Position numbers and translations under genes: made by a program. From Methanomassiliicoccaceae archaeon (lineage in GTDB: Archaea > Thermoplasmatota > Thermoplasmata > Methanomassiliicoccales > Methanomethylophilaceae): 10,690 nucleotides of DNA. The stretch covers positions 1-10,690 of the forward strand of contig WRNL01000046.1 of NCBI GenBank assembly GCA_009776625.1, given 5' to 3'. Positions 5,027-10,690 of this stretch are shown here, piece after piece (position 1 is the stretch's first letter; every line of letters begins with the position of its first letter). The notes beneath the pieces were generated by a model. The model saw only the letters and a list, made by a program, of their open reading frames with translations. It made no database searches and was not told the origin of the DNA.

Positions 5027-5968
5027 ATGGCCCCTTTGAAGGAGGTGGGGGAGAGGGCGCTGATCGACGGCATTATGAGCATCATCCGCCGGCCGCCCGG
5101 CCTCGGCCCCGGTGACGACGCCGCCCTCATCCCGTTCCCCGGCGGGGACATAGTCGCCTGCACCGACAGCGTGACCTTCAAGAGGCATTTCCCCAAGGGT
5201 ATGACCTACATGGAGTTCGGGTGGACGGCCGCCGCCGTCAACATAAGCGACCTGGCCGCAATGGGCGCGGAGCCGATAGGCCTGCTCGCCGCCCTCACGA
5301 TGCCGCCGGAGCTCGACGCCGCCTCCCTGTACGACCTCATGGTGGGGATGGACAGATGCGCCGGGTCCTTCGGATCCTACATATACGGAGGGGACACCAA
5401 ATTCGGATGCGGGGCCGTCTCCTGCACGGCGATCGGTTCTATGAACGGCAGGACGCCCATGCTCAGGTCCGGCGCGAGGCCCGGGGACGTCGTGGCGGTC
5501 ACCGGTTCGCTGGGGTCGGCGGCGGCTGTGTTCTTCGCGATGGACAGGGGGCTCGACTGCCACATCTCCCGTTCCCCCCTCATGGCCCCCGCCCCCCGCG
5601 TCGCGGAAGGCGTCGCCCTGTCGTCGTCCGGCGCGGTGACCTCCTGCGCCGACCTGTCGGACGGGCTCGCGGAGGGAGCGAGGAGCATCTGCTGGGCAAG
5701 CCATGCCGGGATGGATATCCACATGCCCTTCCTCCCGGAAGGGGACGGCGTGGACCTCGTATCGGCCAAGTCCGGGATCCCCAAAGAGGATATGATGCTG
5801 TACTGGGGCGGGGACTACGAGCTGCTGTTCACCTTCGATAAGGATAAGAGGGACGTCCTGTATGACCTTGACGTGGACTTCTCCATCATTGGCATGGTGA
5901 CGAACGACGATGGCCCCTACATCAACTACGAGGGGAGAAGAGAGGCGATGGGACACGGCAGGCATTAA
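5027..5968 (+). CDS. thiL: Thiamine-monophosphate kinase
   Basis: ThiL phosphorylates thiamine phosphate with ATP to the cofactor thiamine diphosphate, the last step of the cytosolic pathway. The 313-residue protein belongs to the PurM/AIR-synthase-like fold and keeps its signatures: GDDAA at 29-33, TDS at 46-48, VNISDLAAMGA at 71-81, GGDT at 121-124, DLSDG at 209-213 and GGDYELLF at 261-268. These acidic residues bind the Mg-ATP and substrate phosphate. The ATG at 5027 is chosen because it puts the typical LKEVGERALI opening a few residues from the start. A GTG at 5003, overlapping the stop of the helicase fragment, would add eight residues. The frame is open further upstream but carries only a shadow of that fragment. 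No obvious promoter of its own. The 3' end overlaps amrS by 59 bases. Confidence 0.93.
   Translation: MAPLKEVGERALIDGIMSIIRRPPGLGPGDDAALIPFPGGDIVACTDSVTFKRHFPKGMTYMEFGWTAAAVNISDLAAMGAEPIGLLAALTMPPELDAASLYDLMVGMDRCAGSFGSYIYGGDTKFGCGAVSCTAIGSMNGRTPMLRSGARPGDVVAVTGSLGSAAAVFFAMDRGLDCHISRSPLMAPAPRVAEGVALSSSGAVTSCADLSDGLAEGARSICWASHAGMDIHMPFLPEGDGVDLVSAKSGIPKEDMMLYWGGDYELLFTFDKDKRDVLYDLDVDFSIIGMVTNDDGPYINYEGRREAMGHGRH
5896..5900 (+). promoter_or_regulatory. Ribosome binding site deciding the amrS start
   Basis: GGTGA at 5896-5900, inside thiL, lies nine bases before the ATG at 5910. No later ATG, GTG or TTG precedes the conserved part of AmrS in that frame, so this site supports the overlapping start. 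Confidence 0.5.
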
Positions 5969-6968
5969 CCCCAACATAGAGGCTAGGCACTACCACCGGG
6001 AGGGCGACGGGTACGCCTGCGACCTGTGCCCGCACAGGTGCAGGATATCCCCCGAGGGGTTCGGGAGGTGCCTATCCAGGAAGGGCGAGGGGGGCAGGCT
6101 GATAGCCAACAACTACGGGAAGGTGTCCTCTTTCAGCGTCGACCCCATAGAGAAGAAGCCCTTCTACCACTACTTCCCGAAGACCAAGATATTCTCCATC
6201 GGGGGGATCGGGTGCAACATGTCCTGCAGGCACTGCCAGAACTACGCCATATCCATGTCGCCGTCGGGCAGGAAGCGGACCACCTACGAGTCCCCCGAGG
6301 AGATAGTCGCCTTCTGCAGGAAGGAGAGGTTCGACGCCATCGCCTTCACGTACAACGAGCCGGTGATCTGGTTCGAGTACATAATGGACATAGTGGAGGA
6401 GGCGCCGGACCTCAGGTGCGTGCTGGTCAGCAACGGCCTTGTGTGCGAGGAGCCGCTGAGGGAGCTGTGCGCGGTTACGGACGCCATGAACATAGACATC
6501 AAGGGGTTCACCGACGACTTCTACACCAAGGTGTGCGGGGCCCACCTCGACGACGTGATGAGGTCGTCGGAGATAGCGTTCCGGGAGGGGGTGCACCTGG
6601 AGCTTACGTACCTGGTGATACCGGGGTACAACGACTCCCCCCTCGAGATAGAGCTGTTCTCCTCGTGGGTGCGCGACAGCCTCTCCCCGGAGACCCCCGT
6701 CCACTTCTCGAGGTTCCACCCGGATAACAAGATGCTGGACGTCCCCATCACCCCCTTGGAGACGCTGCAGATGTGCAGGGCGGCGGCGATGGGGAGCGGC
6801 CTCGACTACGTTTACGTGGGGAACGTGCTCTCCGACGACGCGTCGGACACGTACTGCCCGGACTGCGGGGCGCTCGTGGTCCGCCGCACGGGGTACCTCG
6901 TGGACCTAGTGGCGCTGAACGGCTCCCGCTGCGCCCGCTGCGGGAAGGGCCTCCCCTTCAAAAGATGA
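5910..6968 (+). CDS. amrS: AmmeMemoRadiSam system radical SAM enzyme
   Basis: A 352-residue radical SAM protein. An N-terminal cysteine cluster (C37, C40, C44 in CDLCPHRC, and C54) precedes the canonical CxxxCxxC cluster motif C102-C106-C109 (CNMSCRHC), then the GGxG-like and FTYNEP segments, and a C-terminal pair of CxxC knuckles (YCPDCG and CARCGKG) forming a zinc-ribbon-like end. This order is typical of AmrS, formerly annotated as a pyruvate-formate-lyase-activating homologue. It usually partners AMMECR1 and Memo proteins, neither of which is in the window; the reaction is not established to my knowledge. The ATG at 5910 adds about 20 residues to the usual start and overlaps thiL, but a GGTGA site supports it and no other start exists before the conserved region. 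Stop overlaps the convergent A24 peptidase gene by 11 bases. Confidence 0.9.
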   Translation: MAPTSTTRGEERRWDTAGINPNIEARHYHREGDGYACDLCPHRCRISPEGFGRCLSRKGEGGRLIANNYGKVSSFSVDPIEKKPFYHYFPKTKIFSIGGIGCNMSCRHCQNYAISMSPSGRKRTTYESPEEIVAFCRKERFDAIAFTYNEPVIWFEYIMDIVEEAPDLRCVLVSNGLVCEEPLRELCAVTDAMNIDIKGFTDDFYTKVCGAHLDDVMRSSEIAFREGVHLELTYLVIPGYNDSPLEIELFSSWVRDSLSPETPVHFSRFHPDNKMLDVPITPLETLQMCRAAAMGSGLDYVYVGNVLSDDASDTYCPDCGALVVRRTGYLVDLVALNGSRCARCGKGLPFKR

Positions 6969-7821
6969 GGAACAGGGGGCTGCCGACGAGGACGACCACC
7001 GCCGTCGCGGCGGCCATCGGCAACAGGAACGGCAGCATGGGGGTGACCCAGACGTCCTCCCGCCCCGCCTCCCTGAGCCTGGCGTATATGCCGGGCATGT
7101 CCTCGTCCTCGGGGACCCTTATGCTCTCCAGGGAGCCGTCGACGATGTCCTCGAGGGGCCACACCTTGGAGGCCTCCGCCTCCGCTATCCCCATCCTGTA
7201 CCCTGAGAGCATCCTCCTGAGCGGGACCCCCTTGCCGGCGTTCCTCGCCGCGAAGTAGGCCACCACCGGGACGGTCAGGACGGCCGCGACGAACAGGACG
7301 GATATCGACGGGACGAAGACCTGGCTGACGACCCCGTCCGGGATGCCGGCCAGCGGCAGGCCGAGGAAGCGCGGGTACACGGGGAGCATGACCGAGAGCG
7401 CTATCAGGCACTTCGCGTCCGCGCCGCCGCGGACGACGCCGAGGAGGTACATCCCCACGAACACTAGGTAGCACGCGGGCACGGAGGCCCACATCCTCAT
7501 CACGTCGTCGGACATGTTCGGGTACAGGGGGACTATGAAGAGCAGGGCCGTCAGCGAGTAGAACGCCAACGGGTTGAACTCCCTGTCCCAAAGCACGTCA
7601 AGGAGTATCATCGCGGTGCCGGCGGCCAGGCAGACGTACTCCCACCTGAAGCCGGTCTGCTGCACCGAGAGGGCGACGGCCAGCACCAGCCCGGCGGCGC
7701 CCAGCACCGCCCAGTGCGCGTCGGAGGCCTCCCTCTTCCTCCAGTCGCTCAGGGCCGCCGACGCGAGCACGGCCATCGCTATGGCGAACGCCAGGATCCC
7801 GAGCGCCTCTTCCGTGTCCAC
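6958..7821 (-). CDS. Archaeal A24-family prepilin peptidase
   Basis: An integral-membrane aspartyl protease that cleaves the class III signal peptide of type IV pilin-like or archaellin precursors. The two catalytic aspartates are visible: D26 in LSDWRKRE and D135 in the GGADAK motif, the archaeal version of GxGD. About seven hydrophobic segments can be traced (roughly 8-24, 36-53, 62-77, 86-101, 114-130, 166-191 and 261-285). At 287 residues it is longer than FlaK or PibD. The extra length is a cytosolic stretch at about 193-258 before a last helix that opens with VTPMLPFLLP, a feature of the larger archaeal members. The GTG at 7821 lies 29 bp from the centre of a TATA-like patch, so the message looks leaderless. 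No pilin gene is nearby, so the substrate is unknown. Convergent overlap with amrS, divergent from the MscS gene. Confidence 0.85.
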   Translation of the reverse strand: MDTEEALGILAFAIAMAVLASAALSDWRKREASDAHWAVLGAAGLVLAVALSVQQTGFRWEYVCLAAGTAMILLDVLWDREFNPLAFYSLTALLFIVPLYPNMSDDVMRMWASVPACYLVFVGMYLLGVVRGGADAKCLIALSVMLPVYPRFLGLPLAGIPDGVVSQVFVPSISVLFVAAVLTVPVVAYFAARNAGKGVPLRRMLSGYRMGIAEAEASKVWPLEDIVDGSLESIRVPEDEDMPGIYARLREAGREDVWVTPMLPFLLPMAAATAVVVLVGSPLFLIF

Positions 7822-7843
7822 GGCCCGTCAAGCGCGTCAACGG

Positions 7844-7856
7844 ATATTATTTTATT
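7844..7856. promoter_or_regulatory. Shared TATA patch for divergent A24 peptidase and MscS genes
   Basis: The 57-bp spacer has a single AT run, ATATTATTTTATT. Its centre at 7850 is 29 bp from the GTG at 7821 (minus) and 29 bp from the ATG at 7879 (plus). One element may therefore direct leaderless or nearly leaderless transcripts in both directions. Confidence 0.5.
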
Positions 7857-7878
7857 CTCTTACCGGGTGTAGGCAGTC

Positions 7879-9465
7879 ATGAGGAGGGCGGTAGCTCCAG
7901 CGTTGCTGATTGCCTTAGCGGCCGTGCTGCTGGTCGCCACGCCCCTGGCCGCCCCTGGATCGGCGGCCGCAGGGGACGTGGGCCTGGTCGCCTACGAGTA
8001 CGACCTAGAGGTCAACGCGGGCTCCTCCGACGGCTTCAGGGTCGAGGTGGTGAACTACCTCGCCTATGTCGAGAACGACATCGGCAACTACAGGATGGTC
8101 TCCGTCAGCTTCACGTCGGCCCCTGGCGTGACCGTCTCCGTGGACGACGGCGACAGGGACTTCGTCCTGATGGGGCAGGAGCACCGGTCCATCAGCGTCA
8201 CCGTCGACGTGGGGAGGTACGCCGCCGCCGGAGGGTACGAGATAGGCATAGTCCTGAAAGTCAAGGACCTCCAGGAGGGCTCCGCCGCCGTCGCCACGGA
8301 CCCGGTGGCGGTGGGGATGACCGTGCTGTCGCCGCTTTCGTCAGGGGACGCGTACAACAGGATACTCGGCGTCTTCGAAAACCCCCTGCCCGAGCCCCTC
8401 GACAGCCCGCTGGCTTCCGCCGCGATATCGTTCGTGCTCTGGATGGTCATCGGGGCCCTCGCCGTGGTCGTCCTGATGCCGCTTATCCTCCGGGTCTTCG
8501 CGCACAACTACGAGGAGGAGGGCAAGAAGCTGAGGAAGAGCGTGAGGACGTTCGCCCCCTTCGTGCTAATCCTTTACGCCTTCGACAACAGCCTCCGGGT
8601 GTACGGCGCGCCCGAGGAGGTGATAGGGGCCGTCGAGAGCTGGTTCGAGATATTCTACATACTGCTGGGGGCGGTGATCGCCTGGACCGTTTACACCATA
8701 TTCATCCAGCATGCGGTCTCCAAGATGTCGAAGAACAGGCGCGTCGGCCAGAAGGACGTGGACGTGGAGCCGCTCCTGCGCCTGCTCGGCAAACTGACCA
8801 TCTCCGTCATGGCAGTCGCCCTTATGATGTCCGTCTGGGGCTTCAACCTCACTGCGATAATAACCGGCGCCGGGATAGTCAGCCTCGGGATAACGCTGGG
8901 CGCGCAGAACATACTGAACCAGTTCTTCAGCGGCATGGTCCTCCTGCTGACGCGCCCGTTCAAGTCGGGGGACCTGGTGAAGATCGGGGGCGGCAACATG
9001 ATCTACAAGGTCTCGGCGGTGAACATCATGAGCACCGTGTTCGAGAACTGGGACAATGAGGAGACGGTGATAATGCCGAACAACATGGTGTCGTCGTCGG
9101 CGATAGTCAACCTGACCGGGGACGGGCTGATCTACAAGGTCACCGTGTTCATGAACATCGCCTACGAGAACGACGTGGACCTCGCGAAGGAGCTCACCAA
9201 GGAGGCCGCGATGGGCCACCCCAACGTGATAACGAACGGGTCTGTGAGCCCCCCGTCCGTGAGGGTGTCCGCGTTCCTCGACTCCGCGATAGAGCTCAGG
9301 CTCGCCTGCTACGTCTACGACTTCAACGACAGCGGGAAGATCAGCGGGGAGCTCAGGGAGGCGATATTCAGGTCCTTCAAGAAGAACGGCATCAGCGTGC
9401 CGTTCCCGCAGATGGACGTCCACATCGACCCCGCCCGGGGGGACGGCGCGGGGGAGGACGGCTGA
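7879..9465 (+). CDS. MscS-family mechanosensitive channel with a signal peptide and beta-rich ectodomain
   Basis: A 528-residue protein. A signal peptide (about 1-31, with hydrophobic core and small residues before the cleavage region) is followed by a beta-strand-rich region at about 32-150, which resembles an immunoglobulin-like or NEW3/CARDB-type domain by pattern. Helices lie at about 178-205, 224-243, 256-279 and 305-325. The pore helix is clear at about 326-360 (TGAGIVSLGITLGAQNILNQ, then FFSGMVLLLTRPFKSGD), followed by the MscS beta domain with the IMPNN signature near 398-402 and the C-terminal alpha/beta vestibule ending in VPFPQMDVHI. MscS channels relieve osmotic stress by opening under membrane tension. 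Here the long ectodomain would face outside, so it could bind cell-surface material or sense something other than tension; that is inference. It is transcribed alone, from a shared divergent promoter to a terminator. Confidence 0.9.
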   Translation: MRRAVAPALLIALAAVLLVATPLAAPGSAAAGDVGLVAYEYDLEVNAGSSDGFRVEVVNYLAYVENDIGNYRMVSVSFTSAPGVTVSVDDGDRDFVLMGQEHRSISVTVDVGRYAAAGGYEIGIVLKVKDLQEGSAAVATDPVAVGMTVLSPLSSGDAYNRILGVFENPLPEPLDSPLASAAISFVLWMVIGALAVVVLMPLILRVFAHNYEEEGKKLRKSVRTFAPFVLILYAFDNSLRVYGAPEEVIGAVESWFEIFYILLGAVIAWTVYTIFIQHAVSKMSKNRRVGQKDVDVEPLLRLLGKLTISVMAVALMMSVWGFNLTAIITGAGIVSLGITLGAQNILNQFFSGMVLLLTRPFKSGDLVKIGGGNMIYKVSAVNIMSTVFENWDNEETVIMPNNMVSSSAIVNLTGDGLIYKVTVFMNIAYENDVDLAKELTKEAAMGHPNVITNGSVSPPSVRVSAFLDSAIELRLACYVYDFNDSGKISGELREAIFRSFKKNGISVPFPQMDVHIDPARGDGAGEDG

Positions 9466-9489
9466 CCGCCGGGGGCGGGCGGCGTTTTT
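9466..9489 (+). terminator. GC hairpin with T-tract after the MscS gene
   Basis: CCGCC (9466-9470) can pair with GGCGG (9478-9482), and TTTTT follows at 9485-9489. It begins immediately after the stop codon. Archaeal termination needs mainly the T-tract, so the hairpin may be secondary. Confidence 0.6.
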
Positions 9490-9516
9490 CGTTATCCTGC
9501 TGAGGGGTACATGGCA

Positions 9517-9528
9517 ATTTTTATATCA
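9517..9528 (+). promoter_or_regulatory. TATA box of the Lrp-dapA unit
   Basis: TTTTTATATCAT is a strong archaeal box A in otherwise GC-rich sequence. Transcription should begin near 9548, leaving a leader of about 34 bases that carries a GGTGAT ribosome binding site at 9573-9578, three bases before the ATG at 9582. Confidence 0.65.
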
Positions 9529-9554
9529 TAGTTTGGCTTATGCGCAAATAGTTT
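9528..9554. promoter_or_regulatory. Candidate Lrp operator: two ATAGTTT repeats 20 bp apart
   Basis: ATAGTTT occurs at 9528-9534 and 9548-9554. The starts are 20 bp apart, near two helical turns, so both face the same side of the DNA. The first abuts the TATA box and the second sits on the expected transcription start. Between them TTTG (9531-9534) and CAAA (9545-9548) form a small inverted pair. Binding here would block the promoter, as expected for autoregulation by an Lrp protein. Confidence 0.35.
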
Positions 9555-9581
9555 ACGAAATCAGTCAATTGCGGTGATTCG

Positions 9582-10004
9582 ATGATAGACAACCTTGACA
9601 AGCGGATAATGGAGATCCTGAGGAAAGACTCCCGCCGCCCCTTCGTGGAAGTGGCGAACCAGCTGGGCGTGTCCGAGGGCACGGTCAGGACAAGGGTGCA
9701 CAAGATGGCCGAGGAGGGGGTGATCAGGGGCTTCACCATAAAGACCAGCTCCAAGAACGTCAAGGCCCTGGTGGAGATAAGGATAGACGTCAACACGGAC
9801 ACGGAGGAGATCGCCAGGGAGCTCGCCAGCTATGACGGCGTGACCGAGGTGTTCGAGGTCACCGGCGACCAGGACATAATAGCCCTGGTGGACGTCGACA
9901 CGTCGCAGAACCTCAACGAGATCATAGAGAGGGTGAGGAGGTACGAGAGCATACTGAGCACCCGCACGAGGCTCATACTGAAAGAGCACTTCGGGGAGAA
10001 CTGA
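9582..10004 (+). CDS. Lrp/AsnC-family transcriptional regulator
   Basis: A 140-residue protein of typical family length. Residues 4-50 form the winged helix-turn-helix (VEVANQLGVSEGTVRTRVHK is the HTH core, about 22-41). Residues about 62-140 form the RAM/AsnC ligand-binding domain, with the VTGDQDIIALV loop that usually lines the effector pocket between subunits. Such proteins form dimers to octamers and bind amino acids. The gene stops one base before dapA, so both are probably on one transcript. That placement, like LysM with lysine genes in Sulfolobus, suggests lysine or a diaminopimelate intermediate as effector; this is inference. A TATA box, possible operator repeats and a GGTGAT site lie upstream. 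The ATG at 9582 gives the standard IDNLDKRIMEIL opening. Confidence 0.92.
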   Translation: MIDNLDKRIMEILRKDSRRPFVEVANQLGVSEGTVRTRVHKMAEEGVIRGFTIKTSSKNVKALVEIRIDVNTDTEEIARELASYDGVTEVFEVTGDQDIIALVDVDTSQNLNEIIERVRRYESILSTRTRLILKEHFGEN

Positions 10005-10005
10005 C

Positions 10006-10690
10006 ATGTTCAGGGGCGTCTCGACGGCGATAGTGACGCCGTTCACCCGGGACAACAGGGTCGACGAGGAGGCCCTCAGGAGGCTCGTGGAGTTCCAGGA
10101 GGAGAGCGGCATAGGCACGATAGTCCCGTGCGGCTCCACAGGGGAGGCGGCGACGCTGACCCACGACGAGCACATGCGCGTGGTGGAGGTGGTGGTGGAC
10201 CACGCCAAGAGGGCGAAGGTCGTGGCCGGCGCCGGCAGCAACTCCACCGCCGAGGCCGTGGAGCTGAGCAAGCGCGCCGAGGACATCGGCGTCGACGGCC
10301 TGCTGTCCATATCCCCGTACTACGTCAAGCCCACGCAGGAGGGCATTTACAGGCACTTCGAGGCGATAGCGGCGTCGGTCGGCGTCCCGGTCATAGTGTA
10401 CAACGTGCCTGGGAGGACGGCCTCGAACATCACCGCCGACACGATGGTCAGGATGGCCGGGATCGAGGGGATATGCGCCGTGAAGGAGGCGAGCGGCAAC
10501 CTCGACCAGATCAAGGACATAATAGGCAGGAGGCCGAAGGGGTTCGAGGTCCTCAGCGGGGACGACGCGATGACCCCCGCGCTGGTACGCGCAGGGGGCG
10601 ACGGGGTCATCTCCGTGACGTCGAACTGCCTCCCGGGGAAGATGGGGGAGCTGGTGCGCCTGCTCCTCGGCGGCGAGGACGCCGCCGCCG
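10006..10690 (+). CDS. dapA: 4-hydroxy-tetrahydrodipicolinate synthase (partial, runs off the window)
   Basis: DapA condenses pyruvate with aspartate semialdehyde, the first committed step of the diaminopimelate/lysine pathway. 228 codons are visible with no stop, out of about 290 expected. Signatures: the CGSTGE loop with T45 (Ser-Thr in place of the common Thr-Thr), Y106-Y107 in the PYYVKPTQEG segment, Y132 and R137 in VYNVPGRT, the Schiff-base lysine K160 in KEASGNLDQ, and SGDD near 184-187. The relative N-acetylneuraminate lyase and 2-keto-3-deoxygluconate aldolase families lack this combination, so the call is firm. The ATG lies one base after the Lrp stop, with a GGGGAG stretch near 9993-9998 as ribosome binding site. 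It is probably co-transcribed with the regulator, and more lysine genes may follow beyond 10690. Confidence 0.92.
   Translation, partial: MFRGVSTAIVTPFTRDNRVDEEALRRLVEFQEESGIGTIVPCGSTGEAATLTHDEHMRVVEVVVDHAKRAKVVAGAGSNSTAEAVELSKRAEDIGVDGLLSISPYYVKPTQEGIYRHFEAIAASVGVPVIVYNVPGRTASNITADTMVRMAGIEGICAVKEASGNLDQIKDIIGRRPKGFEVLSGDDAMTPALVRAGGDGVISVTSNCLPGKMGELVRLLLGGEDAAA

Noticed and set aside
4640..5977. A 445-codon open frame on minus opposite thiL and the helicase remnant
   Set aside because: The plus strand carries the clear ThiL signatures; the antisense reading has no family motif and crosses several unrelated regions.

Overview
The window looks like chromosomal DNA of a high-G+C euryarchaeon, most likely a Thermoplasmata-type methanogen of the Methanomassiliicoccales. 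The reasons are archaeal: TATA/box A elements sit 22-29 bp before starts or inferred transcription starts, several genes look leaderless, other genes carry GGTGA-type ribosome binding sites, AGG and ATA codons are frequent, and the families include a DUF2116 zinc-ribbon protein, an archaeal A24 prepilin peptidase, an HdrD-like double-CCG iron-sulfur protein, a nickel LarA-family enzyme and the AmmeMemoRadiSam radical SAM enzyme. The lineage is inferred from gene content, not proven.

Layout. 1-890: by eye more AT-rich than the rest, with one unrecognised two-helix membrane protein on the minus strand (83-574) and a 300-bp spacer that holds a short minus-strand ORF resembling the N-terminus of an IS4-type transposase (715-834) and overlapping inverted repeats. 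924-1121: a small tail-anchored zinc-ribbon protein on plus. 1126-4269: a tightly packed minus-strand operon, larA-like racemase > HdrD-like Fe-S protein > folP. 4270-5006: a decayed island with a broken Rossmann/LOG-like fragment on minus and an amputated COG4889-type helicase fragment on plus. 5027-6968: thiL and the radical SAM gene amrS on plus, overlapping. 6958-7821: an A24 prepilin peptidase on minus, converging with amrS and diverging from the next gene. 7879-9465: an MscS-family channel with a signal peptide and a large beta-rich ectodomain, followed by a hairpin/T-tract terminator. 9582-10690: an Lrp/AsnC regulator one base ahead of dapA, which runs off the window.

How the genes work together. 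LarA and the Fe-S protein probably act on a 2-hydroxyacid, one interconverting stereoisomers and the other handling electrons. FolP makes dihydropteroate, which fits a lineage that uses folate rather than tetrahydromethanopterin for one-carbon units. ThiL makes thiamine diphosphate. The A24 peptidase would mature type IV pilin-like or archaellin precursors. The Lrp protein probably senses an amino acid, plausibly lysine, and controls dapA and itself. I see no complete novel system. The items most worth a second look are the larA/HdrD-like pair, the helicase remnant whose promoter now seems to feed thiL, the ectodomain-bearing MscS protein, and the possible Lrp operator.
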